From positions 5,660,674-5,724,673 of the forward strand of contig JAINUG010000026.1 in the NCBI GenBank assembly GCA_029706075.1: a DNA stretch of 64,000 nt. The letters are read 5' to 3'. The stretch comes from Aldrovandia affinis (taxonomy: Eukaryota > Chordata > Actinopteri > Notacanthiformes > Halosauridae). Shown piece after piece: positions 1 through 12,822 of the stretch (position 1 is the first letter of the stretch; each line of letters opens with the position of its first letter). The notes below the pieces were generated by a model. The model had not been told where the DNA came from. It was given only the letters and a program-made list of their open reading frames with translations, and did not search any database. Made by a program: the position numbers and the translations under genes.

Positions 1-48
1 AACAAGAAGGAGCGCGGCTGGGTGTGTGACCCCCTGCCGCATGGCCAG
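1..48 (+). CDS. mlph: mlph exon (partial): end of zinc finger, with frameshift
   Basis: Reads ERGWVCDP like human EQGWICDP, then needs a frame change. The C run at 30-34 holds five bases where four would give CDPCRMAR joined to VLKIG of the next exon. As written, the frame gives CDPLPHGQ, loses the second cysteine of the C-x2-C pair and is out of phase with the next exon. Donor GTGAGG at 49. Confidence 0.85.
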
Positions 49-3000
49 GTGAGGAAGCAGCACCCGACGCCCCCACCCGACAAAAGCGGCAAATTGGGCA
101 TGAGCAGGCTGGTCTCATGCCCATCACGTCACTATGGCCAGTCACTAACAACATGGAGGACATGAGACCAGGTTGCTTTCTACAGTTTCAAAGATTTTCT
201 AACCCTCCAAAAAAATGTTGAAAAATTGGACTGTGAAGGTCAGCGTTGACACAGAACTGACCATTTTGAAGTTTAATGGTCAGCTACATTATCAAATGTC
301 TCTTACCCTTTGTGCCAGGTTGATGTCTGACAAGGTTGCCTAAGAGTAGAGTGGACAATAAAGTTTTTCACCACCACCTCGTTAAAAAAAGGTCTGCGAG
401 TTTAGAAAGTAATCAGGCATGAGCTCGTCAAGATGTTTTCTTAGATTATCCAAGAGTAGACTGAAGAATTTAGTTTGACTTTACCATCATTCATCGTCAT
501 TGAGCTGTCCCAAAGTAGATCGGAGAATTTTAAGTTTATCACTGTCCCCACCCCTAGCACTATCCCCACAATCTGCAACCTTAGAGGGGAATTAGAGCAT
601 GAGCCCGATAATAGCTCTCTCTGGGATACCCAAGAGTAGTAGAGTGGAGAATCATTGGAGGAAATGTGCTGGAGCATTAAAGCAACTTCCTGTCTCCCAC
701 TCCCTCTGTGGGCCTTAGTCAGAACACAAACCGTCCCCTGTTCTGAGAGCAGATCCCTGTCACATGACATTACTCTCTGACGGCACCCCTCCAGCTGACC
801 CCAGCTAACCCTCGCTCAGCAGTGGCTCACAAATGAACACCAAGTGCATGCCCTATCCAAAACGCCAGGGTCTCTGTTCTCCTCTGGGAGGGGTTGCAGG
901 GTGGACTGCGAATCAGGTGAGGGGTCGTGCTGTAGCATCCGAGGTCAGTGTCCTAGAAAGCACACAATGCTGTCATTACTTAGCTGTAACGTGTGGCAAG
1001 TTGCTTTGTCATGAGAGTCTGGTGAGAGGTGTGCTTCCTGTTTTCCTCCAACCCCTGAATGGTTTGCTGATGAGCCGAGATTAGTAAACAAGACTTTTAT
1101 TCAGAAATGAATCAATGGCACAACCCTGTTATTGTATCTGTCTGGAACATGCATCGAAATTCCCTCAGTGCATGGCCATGTATCATCGTCAATTAAATAG
1201 TACATTTACATGTAATAGTCATAAACGGTCCATGTAAAGGACCGTGGTTAAATATACTGCTGCCTGAAAACAGGAGTATGCTACTGTACAAGTTAAGGGT
1301 CGTTCATTCCCACTGATTATGAATCTGGCAGGTTTTTAGCAGAAATGGTTGTGGCTAAGTTATCTGTTTCTGGTGCTGGGGGTTTAATCATAATTAAGAC
1401 CATTGGCCTGAAATGTCAGGGTAAACCCTCATTCTGAAAGACTCAGGGAGGATTTAGTGGGGGACCCTAGGCTATTTCATCATAGTGCAGTGAGTTGTAT
1501 TTATTTTGACTGCATTATGTACTCCATAATCGCACACAGCATAATCAATACTGATTAAAGTTCATTTGTAATGATAGATAATTAATGAATGATAATTTGG
1601 TCATATTCATAACTTTTTTATGTTTCTGCTTTGAAAAAAAAAAAAAGTTTAGGTTACCAAAAACTGAAAAATAATGTAAATTGTTTGGCAGTGAGTAGTT
1701 TCCTACACCATCAAAAGGCACTTGGAAACTGGAGGAAACTCTGACAGGAAGAGGTCTGGCAGACCCAAAGCCACGACAAAATCAGAAGACAAGTTTCTGA
1801 GAGTCAACAGCTTGCTTGATAGGCGGCTCACAGGACAACAGCTTCAAGCACAGCTTAACACTGGTTGAAGTAAGGAAGTCTCAGTTTCAACTGTGAAGAG
1901 AAGACTTTGAGCTGCAGGTTTGACAGGTTGAGTGGCAGTAAGAAAGCCATTGCTAAGATGGCAAAATAAGAAAAAGAGGCTTGCCTGGGCCATGAAGCAC
2001 CGCCAGTGAACTACTGAAGACTGGAAGAAGGTCAGATGAATCTTGAAATTTTGAAAGGTTTTTCTAGGCCGTCAAGTAGGCGAAAGGATGGTTCCTCAGT
2101 GTGTGACACCAACTGTCAAACATGGAGTACGAAGCGTGATGGTCTGGGGCTCTTTTGCTGGATCCAGAGTCGGCGACTTGCACAGAGTGACTGTTAACCC
2201 ACGTTAACCCATTACTTGTTCCCTGAAAAGGGCCTTTTTTTATAACTCTGAAATGGACATTAGATTTACATTTACATTTTCAGTTTTTGGTAACCTAAAC
2301 TTTTTTTTTTTACCTCTGGCAGTTTACTGCTTACCTTTGTACCATTTCAGGTTATTCACTGGACGTGAGCTGCTTCAATTTCAGTAAAAATGGGAAAATG
2401 GGGATGTTCTAAAACTTTTGACCAGTAGTGTATATGTATAAATGTCACCCTTAATAAGGCTTAATAGTTATGCCTGTTGATGATAATAATAATATTCATA
2501 TTCATATTAAATATGGTTTACTGTCTCCACCATGATCTCCATCTTCTCCTGCTCTCCATGTCTTCAGATCTGTCAAACCCACAGCTGTGAATGCTCATTA
2601 TCTTGTTTCGGCAGGGTGCTGAAAATCGGAAACTTGGAATGGTACCATGAGAATGTGCGCGCTCGTTTCAAGCGCTTTGGAAGCGCCAAGGTGATGCGGT
2701 CCCTGTACAAGAGGCTGAATGGGGAACGTGGCTCCCAGCCAGATCTAAGAGGTGTGTGCCATACGTGTAAGCTCAGCATAATGTCTCCAATGACACAAAG
2801 GTCAGTAGTCATTCTACAATGAAGCCCCTCTTCTCTAGGTGTGAGGCATTCTGAACCCCTATATGGGGAGCTACCATGTGTTATCAGCTGATTTGAACCA
2901 ACCAGAGTGATTTGAACCAATATAAAGGCTTTGCTATGGTGGGCAAAGCCTTTTGATTGGTTAAAATGTGTCAGCGATTGGCAGTACTTGGTTTTTTGCA

Positions 3001-6000
3001 TTTATGAAGCCCCAATGTCCCACCATAAATTTTCAATACATGAACACATTATTATTATTATCTAATGTATACATCTAATATTGTACATGTAAGGCCTCGC
3101 AAAACATGAGTTACACATGTGTTCAGGAGTTCCACACAGCTTGGATTTTCATTCGAAAGCGCAACGTTACTTGGAAGCTGTTTTGTTGCAGCTGCAGTGG
3201 TGGGTTTTGCAATCACAGAGAGCAAATACTTATCTGGCGCTGCTAAACAGACAGAGGAATTTAATCTTTTGCCTTTTTTCTGTCTGATCAAGATATATCA
3301 CCGCAGGTTGACTGAGACTGTGCCTGGGGGTCACTCTGTGCAGAATACCTACCTGTCACCGTGTGAGGAATGGTTACATGAACATAAATAGTGTACATGT
3401 AAAGCCGTTCAGGGAGATCACAGGGAGTCCACAGAGGCTGTGGCTGGAGTGCCGGGGGACTGCGGCGCCCCTTTTGATCACACAGTCACATGCTTAACTG
3501 AGCGCCTGGAATTGGACATGTCTGCTTTACTCTGCCCCCGCTGGGTCCACAGAAACAAGAGAGAATAATGGTGCTTTTTTCGTGTGTGTCAAATTGGAAA
3601 CACAGACAGAGAGAAAGTTGGCAGTTAAAAATAAGCGGCGAGGCAAATTTAAAACTGAAGGGTGGTGCTGGTTTCAGGCCGGGAGGTGGGGGGGGTTGGG
3701 TACAGAACAAGACATGCTCATAGTTCTGTAATGTGGAAATGTGGTTGTTTGGTCCAATCTTTCATTTCACTTCTAGTGAACAGACTGGAATCAATTTTTC
3801 ATCTTTTTTTTTAAAGATATTTTGCTGCTGTTGTCATCGCAAGATCATTCCACAAAAATTATAGTTTATCTTGCGAATTTCTATCACCAACGTAGCTGCG
3901 AGTAACCTTAGCTAGCTCATTCTCAGCTGCATTCACAATGATGAACTTAACGTAGCTGCAGGTAACCTTAGCTAACGTTAGCTAGCTAGCTTATTCACAG
4001 CTGCATTCACATCGAACCTTAAGTCTGTTGATTGGGAGCACCCTATAACGTTTAACCCTCATTCAAGTTATTTCTGCAAACAGAGTTGCTCAAAAGGCTT
4101 GGTAAGAAAATGTGCTCAACTCAAATAGTCTAATATACGGAGGTGAGGTAAAACATAGGCTATTGAAATGGGTTGCTCAAATGTTACCTCTGGTGTATAG
4201 GGGTTTATCAATTAACCAATAAAAGAAAACAGTCAATAAATCAACCAATGTTTATTAGATGAGCTTCAAATAAAAAATTCTAAGCTCAGCTCAGCCTAGC
4301 CAGGTATTCAGCCTCGCCAGGTAGCCAGCCAAATAGCCAGAAGTGTAGTGGTGTGTTGTTCGTGAACGATTGTTCTTTTTGAACGAATCCTTTTGGTGAA
4401 CGAAAGGAACTGACTCACCTCCATGTAGGATTCGTTCCTTTGGTTAATCTCTCACTAAATAAAGTTGGGAACTGGCATTCGTTGAAACTGCAGCCACTCC
4501 TCCTATTTAAGCATTTCCACCATTGGGCTCTAGTCTGTAGTATCCATTAGCCAACGACAGCACTGAACCGCTTGAGCGGGGCGTGCTCTCTGAGCCCCTC
4601 CCGTCGGGGTGACCGAGAGCAACAGTAACTTCAGTTCCAGAATTTAAAGCGGTGAGGACCGAATCCGTGAAGGAACTGGAACTGGACATGCTGTTGCTGC
4701 CATTCCTCGTTCCATGAGGCAGGTCCGGATCTGGAACGAGAGACTAGCCTACTGCGTAGTTGCTGCAGCTCTACGTCTCTCCCTCCCCATAATGTCTTCA
4801 TATTGCAATGACGAACTTGCCTGAGACTGAGTATAAAATTTAAAGCAACTGGTTTACACTAGCTGCTTAGCCCAGCAGTTACATCTGAGAAACGCTTAGC
4901 CTATAGCCTACTGCTAATTAGTAAATAAATAAACAGTGAACGAAAGAGTCGCGAAGTTGGTCTAGTCTCAACTCGAGAAATGAAACCACATCATTATATT
5001 CCTTTATTCAAACATAATATGCTAGGCTATATGAATTTATCACCACTTTGAGGTCAACATTGTTTTAACATTGGCGCAGATAGCTTGATGAACAATGTAG
5101 GGTATGATGCAGGAAACCGACACAATGCAAGTCACACCTTAAGTTAGCCAACATAAATACCTAGATGGCACATAGGCTACATTTATCAATGGCCGTTTTA
5201 GTCGATGTGAATGATCACTTGGTAATATGTAGCATACTTAGAAAGGTTGTCCATTCAAGTATTTGTTTATGATTTTTTTTATTTGGAGATGTTTCTTCTG
5301 ATCTGAGAAATTAACCTTGAAAGTCTTTTATTTTTAGGCTGTTTGATCAATGTTACCAATTAATTATTATCATTGTTGTTGATATTATGCTTTTATTGTT
5401 TTTATTTATCCTATTGTTACATGGTCCCTGAAAATTAATCGTAATTTAAATAGAATGTTCAACTCAGTTAAACAATATTTACAGACGGAGTCGGACCCAG
5501 TCACTGCATAACTCTTGTTCTCATTCGCGGGAGTCTGAACAATAGCAGCGAAGGAACTGGTGAACGAATCCTTTTAGGGAACTGAGTCAAAGGATCCGTG
5601 TCCCTGAAAGGAACCGTAACGCCCAGCACTACAGACGTTCCTAACCAGACAGCACGGAAAATAGGGTTGCTATCTAGCCACCACCCCTCTCCTGTCAGGG
5701 TGAGGGGTCAAAAATATGGGGATACAGTGCGATAGGAGACGCCCCCTTTCTAATGAGATGCTACAAAGCCCTGTATCTTGGTAGAGTGACCTGGCAACCT
5801 CCTGTTAGGAATGTTAATGTGGTCATGATAGGGAGGTCTTTGAGGACAGTTACTACTTGATATACCTTTAACACCACTTTTTGTTCTTGTTCACTGTCCC
5901 AGCCTTCCGTGACGAAGACACGTACAGCATGCCCGATGTGCGCAGTGAGTAGAGACCGCCGATCATAGATGTGGGGGAGGGTAGGGGTGGGTGGAGTGAA

Positions 6001-9000
6001 TTGAACTAAGGGGAGGTCGATTTCTGAATACCACATGCCCGTATTTACAGTCATGGAGGCAAATGTTCTCTGGAAGCAATTCTGCACCCTATACTTTTCT
6101 TGTTTGGTTTGTTTGGAGCGATTCTTTGGCCTGCAAAGAATGTGGAATTAGGCTGAGAAAAAAAGGCAATTTTTTTAGATTCTCATGAGCTAAAAATCAC
6201 AAAATGAGCCACTCAGCCACCCTCAACACTCCCCCACCCACACCTCCCTTGCCGGATCTGTGGATTGGCACTGTGTTACCCTTGGCACACACCAGAGGGC
6301 TCAGCTCATGGAAGCATTCAAGTAATGCCAGTTTAGGTCAGGGGAGTTTCAGGTCGTCAACAGCTTCTACACGGAGGGACAACCTCCAAGTGCATTTAGC
6401 CTTATCTTGTTTGAGTGTGCGCACATATGTGCTTGTGCGAACATGTGAGCGTGTGTGTTTGTGTGAGCTTGGAACAGCAGTCAGTCTCAGGCACATACTC
6501 CCTGTATCCACTGTTCATATCCTTGTTAATAGCAAAAGGCTATGCAAATAATAACCAAATGTGTGGCAGAACTGAGCCAGACATAAGCCAATATGAGCAG
6601 AACACAGTGTTACAGAGGAACGGCTGCAGCTAAATCATCCATGACAAACCCTGAGAAGCGCATGCCTTGCCCTGAAGCTGCGCCTGATTGGCCATTGTGG
6701 CGCCGTGGCTTACAGAGCCAGTTTTGTTCCGGGACCAAATGTTTTTATCACTGCTGAGTTATGCAATTGTTTGCTTGTGAAGTGATGATGATAATAATGG
6801 GGGGAAGCAGGTGACAAACACCAGTGGCGCAGGCAAACAAAAGTAACAGCGCTTTCGGTTGGAAGGGGCTTTGTCGAGGGTGTGTAACCACTTAATACAT
6901 GGTCTCCTTTTCTTCTGCAGGTCTATACGATGGTCATGATGAAGACCACATTGATGCATCAGATGCACAGAGATACAGGCTGGTAAAAAAAAATTCCTTT
7001 TCAGAAATACCTTTCAGAAGGAAAAAAACATGTTAGCCTTACACACTTCCTCATTGTCTTTGGACTACAAATTGAACAGGGAAACCATGAATACAGGATG
7101 TTCTTTGGTGCGATTCTATTCAGCTCATGAACCTCCTTTAGCCACAATTATCAAAAACCATCCACGCTCTAATGGTGTGGGTGTTCATTTGGTTCTCTCT
7201 ATTGTTGGAGCAATGCTTTTCACAATGGTCAGCTTGATTAGAACATTAGTTTCAGTGAACCTTCTTAAGCCTACTAGGAATACAAGTCCCCACTTTCAGC
7301 ATTCAAGCTCTCTGTAAGGCCTATACTGAAGGAAAATGTAGGGTGTGGAGCCTAGCCCATTTGTCGGTATGATGTCTTGGCAGTAAAGCAAACACAAGTT
7401 GGAAAAACCCAAATGAGCTGGCTTAGGGTGTGAGCAAAGGTCTGCTCAGCTCCACAAACGAAATTACTGTTGAAAGGGTTAGATGGATGATTTTATTAAA
7501 ATTCCATAAGCAGCCTGTCAGTACTTCCTGACAGCCTCTACCAGCCGGTGTGTGTGTCCCCCCCTCCGTTTAGCAGACATTCGCAACGAACATACAGCCA
7601 ACAGGAAGAGGTCTTAAATCATTAACAAACTCTTGGAATGTTTTTCATTGTTGATTGTACCTCAGTGTGCCTCAAGTGAGTTTCTCTGGCATCTGGCCTT
7701 TGGCGTGGATCTTTGCCTCTAAACCCCAATCAAGGATGAATCTCAGCCAGCTGATGTGAGGCTATCACTGTAGAGTTACAACCTTCCGTATAACCACCTC
7801 ATTGAACTGCAGCTGCAGCTGCAGTAACAGTAAGCCCAACTTCTGTCAGGAAGTGTTGTAAACATGTGACATGATGTGCGTTTTGGGTACCCATGGAGTT
7901 AGGTCACACACACCGCAGAATTATGTGTCAGTCTCTAGCCTGTTGGAGTGTGGTTTTAAATCTGGAATAATTCACTGCATTAAGGATAAAGGTTGACTAG
8001 GTTAAAATGACTAAGATATCTTCATGCAGAGAATCTTGGTCATGCACCAGTAAAATAGAGTAGAACGGAGTGTGCAGCATTTATGTTTTTAAACATATTT
8101 AAACATATTATTTTTATTAAATTACATTTTGAATCCGCTAAATGTTATGGGTCAAGACCAACATAAAATTATATACAGGATGAATTCAATCTTATTTTTC
8201 ATTTTACAGTACAAATAAACACATTTTCCAATTAAACTGGTTTAAATAGGTTTTGAAACACTTTACATGCTATCATAATCATAAAATATGTCTATTGTAC
8301 AGATGTATTTTTTTTTATTTCCACCAAGCTAGCAGAATAACAGAAAATATCATACATTCTCTGTGGGAGAACAACAATGTTACATACTGTCTTCACCCCA
8401 AGTTTCTGCTGCAGAAGGATGTGCCCCCTGGTGGCTGATTTTAGATCACTCACAGAAGTCACAAAACAGTACAAGCCCAGTTTCAGATTATCGTTCATTA
8501 ATTTGGCAGGCGCTCCCATCCAGAGCGACTTACAAGGCTGTAATGGAAAGATATAGACAGTGCAATATATTCCCGCATGACATTCACATTGGAAATACTG
8601 CACCATATTGCATAACCTTGTTCAATGACTCTTTCACAAATAATGACTGTCCAAGATTTCTTTGCCAAAATCATAGAGATGAAATGTGAGTGTATTTCAC
8701 AGTTCTGAACCTGCTCTTTGACATATGGCCTGATCGTCACTCTAAATGGCTGAAATCTGATATTCAAGAACCAGGGCATGTTTATGTAGAATTTCAGTAG
8801 AAAAAAGGAAAGAATAACATTGGGCAGTAAAAATTGAGCGAGAATATGTTAAAGTTGGTCAATTGTTGAAAAGTTCAGTTGCTCAATCTTAATTCCTTTA
8901 AAAACGTAAATATACTAAAAAAGAAATACACGATGACATCATTGTGTACAGTAAAATTTACAATTTTGATACTTTCATATATATGTATATATATATAAAT

Positions 9001-12000
9001 TGTATATTGACCAAATCAGTATGTTTGTAAACAAAGATACTTGCACCAGTAATGAGTTGCAAACTTACTTCAGGTGACGATGAACAACAGCGCATTACTG
9101 AACACGTTTTAAAATCTCCTGATTGACAACATTTCTTCTGTCAACATTCAAAAATAGCAAAATATGAAAAATATGTCAAATTGGTTTGGGATTAAAATGA
9201 TGCCACTTATAATTGAATAGATTACCCTTTTTGAAGAAATCTGATGAGAACTCCATAATGCTGAGCAGAATTGTTAATACATTTACCCCAAAAAACATTT
9301 ACATCCCGGAGTCACAACTACTTGATCAATTACCTACTCACCTATTGACTGTCAACCATTGTAAACATGGAGTCACCATTCCACTGGAAATTAGTTTATA
9401 CGGTTTGTGATGTATAACTGTTTGGTCCAAATCCGGTCCATATATTGACTATAATATATGTATATATATATGTGAATCATGTGTATATATACACTACCAG
9501 TCAAAGGTTTTAGAACACCCGCATTTTCCAGTTTTTACAGAAAATTAAGCAGTTCAAGTCCAGTGAATAACCTGAAATGGTACAAAGGTAAGCGGTAAAC
9601 TGCCAGAGGTTAAACAAAAAGTTTAGGTTACCAAATTTTAGGTGCATACAGTATATATGAACCCTGCATTGGCTCTTGAGTATCAGAGTTTTATGGCTGT
9701 CAGTGGGTCTCCACAGCAAGGGAATGGGCCAAATGGGACCTCAATCCACTTTAATCGCTGGCGACTGTGTCTCTGTCTCAATGCCCTTTAAGATGCGAAA
9801 GACCAAGCGTCTGCTTTCCGTTCACCCCCTCGATTTCGATCTGGACAATGAGTACTCCACTCATTCTCGCCGTCAATCCTTCCAGGTACCGGCCGAGTGC
9901 GGCCCTAACTCCACCCCCATCCCCATCCCCTCTCCGCTTGCTATCCTATCAGACAGAGGGGTTTTGGCTCATCTCACTCCAGTGCCTCAAGGGAAATATA
10001 GCTACACTGCAGGGCAAGGAGAGATTATGCCTACCTTTTCGCCCAATCTTGTCCTTGATTGTGTTCTAACTAAAACAAATTGATTTTTTCTCTTGGGGGG
10101 GGATTCAAGTGTTTACAGTCTTTAATTTAAGACAAAACTACATGAAAGGATGATGCCAATGAGAATCACAAGTAAAGCTCTTTGAACCAAGTGTGCTCTA
10201 ATACATTCAAAGAATGAGGAGCCACGAATGTAAAACCGAATATAATAATCTGAGTACAATCTCTTAGGAAATCAGTTCAGAACGCAATCCATTTTGTTTT
10301 TCACATTTCCCCGAATATGAATTTCCCCAGAAGTCCACCTGTCGTGAGATTGTCCCGCATGTGGCAAACTGTAGGGATGAGCTGGATGCACTCTTTTTTG
10401 TTTCCTCTGCTTTTCCCTAATGCAAAGGAGGAGGCCGAACCTGATCTGAACAACCTGGAATCTGAATCTCTAATGACACCATATTTGAGGATATAGAGCT
10501 CAAAGCTCTCCCGGTTATCCTGAACACCCACTTTTACCATATCCTCCCTATAATTTTATAAATGCATGTGCAGTGCATTCTTTTCAGTGTCCCTGGTCTT
10601 CATTAAATCTCAGGGTTGTTTTGTTTTTTATTTTAGTTTCTTTCTGGTGACCCAAACATCCCTGTGTGTTTCTGACATTAATTATCACCCACCACTGTGA
10701 CCTCTTTTCCAAACTAAAGCCATTAACAGGGACTCGTTGGGATTTGCAAAACATACCTCTCTTGTGGGTGTTACTGTGGCAACAGATGCCTGCCCCATAG
10801 AGATTCCTGCCCCGCCTGCCTATAGAGCAAGGGAGACAGTCTTTTGTACTGCTTTTGAAGATGCTATCAGGTTTCGCCTCCTTGACACCATCCAATGCAT
10901 ATCTGCTCTTTTTCTTTGCACCTCCTTCACCTCTGTTTATTCTAAATCCACCCTCGCACCCCACCCCCATTGCTTTCAACCACATCACCCTCAACCCCCA
11001 CTTGCAATGCAACACTGAAACACTGACTGCTTTGTCCATCTTTTGATGATAATCAAGGTCTGATAAATATATATCATATATACATACGATGGGGGAAATA
11101 AGTATTGAACACATCAACAAATACATCCAGTAAATGTATTTCCAATTAGCCTATTCAAGTGAAATTTGCACCAGACTTTGGTATTAACTCAAAAAATCCA
11201 GACAAAAAATCTAAACATTAAAGTCCATATGTAAATAAAGTTATGTGTAATAAAGTGGAATGAAACAGGAAAAAAGTATTGAACACACTAAGAAAAAGCA
11301 GTACACCACAGCAAGGAAAGGCAAGGAACCAGCTGAAAACCATAACTAATTAGGAGGCAACTCTACCTCCAATCTGTGCTAATTAATGTCACCTGGGTTA
11401 GAATATATTGATGGGCTATAAAAGGTTTTTTTTGTTACCAAGGTGCCACACAAGAAACATCTAATGATGGGTAAAAGCAAAGAGCTCTCTCAAGACCTTC
11501 GCAACCAGATTGTTGCAAAACATGAAAATGGAATTGGCTACAGACGTATTTCACAACTTCTGAATCTTCCAGGGGCATTATCCGTAAGTGGAAGCAACAT
11601 CACTCCACCATCAACTGGCCACGCATAGGAGCTCCTCGCAAGATTTCTGATCAGGGAGTCAGAAGGATACTGACTTGGCCAAACACAAGGACCACTAGGA
11701 AAGAGCTCCAGAAAGACTTGGAGGCAGCAGGTACAACTGTGACAGAAAGTACAGTAGGCAATGCACTCCACCGCCATGGCCTCTGTGCACGCTCAGCCCG
11801 CAAGACTCCACTACTGAAAAAAAGACATGTTGAAGCTCGTTTAAAGTTTGCCAAACAACATTTGGACAAGCCAGTGAACTACTGGGAGCATGTACTCTGG
11901 TCAGATGAGACCAAAATTGAAGTTTTTGGCTGTCACACAACACACCATGTTTGGAGGAGAAATGGCACTGCACATCACCCGAATAACACTATACCAACAG

Positions 12001-12785
12001 TGAAGTTTGGAGGTGGAAGTATCATGATGTGGGGCTGTTTCTCCTCACGTGGTACTGGCAGACTTTATATTATTGAAGGAACAATGAATGGAGCCATGTA
12101 CAGAGAGATTCTTGAGATGAACCTGCTGCCATCCACCAGGATGCTGAGGATGAGACGTGGGTGGACCTTCCAGCAGGACAACGATCCAAAGCATACAGCA
12201 AAGGAAACTCGCAATTGGTTTCAGAGAAAGAAAATCTACTTGTTGGAATGGCCCAGTCAATTACCTGACTTAAACCCAATTGAACATTTGTGGAAGCATC
12301 TGAAAATCCTGATTCACAAGAGGGCCCCCTGCAATCTTCAAGATTTAAAGACAATCTGTGTAGAGGAATGGGCCAAAATCACACCTGAATACTGCAGGCG
12401 ATTAGTTACTTCATACAGAAAGCGCCTCAAAGCTGTCATTACAAACAAAGGCTTCTCCACTAAGTATTGAATGAATTTCAGTTAGTGTGTTCAATACTTT
12501 TTTCCTATGTCATTCCACTTTATTACACATAACTTTATTTACATATGGACTTTAATGTTTAGATTTTTTGTCTGGATTTCTTGAGTTAATACCAAAGTCT
12601 GGTGCAAATTTAACTTGAATGGCCTCATTGGAAATACATTTACTGGGAAAAATGTTGATGTGTTCAATACTTATTTCCCCCATTGTATGTATATATATCT
12701 TCTTCTATACACACACACACATATATATATACTGTATATATATATTCATGATAATTTGAAACTACTTGAGTGTAAAAACACATTC

Positions 12786-12822
<37 letters not shown>

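Noticed and set aside
2579-2614. Extended exon start at 2579 ([16 protein letters not shown] before VLKIG)
   Set aside because: In frame and cysteine-rich, and it would match the phase of the uncorrected first exon, but it does not align with the zinc finger, which already ends CDPC before this point. The CAG at 2614 with AG|G joining fits human CDPCHLARVVKIG.
12792-12820. Possible Z-DNA or regulatory role of the CA repeat by an mlph exon
   Set aside because: CA repeats are very common in fish introns; nothing here shows function.
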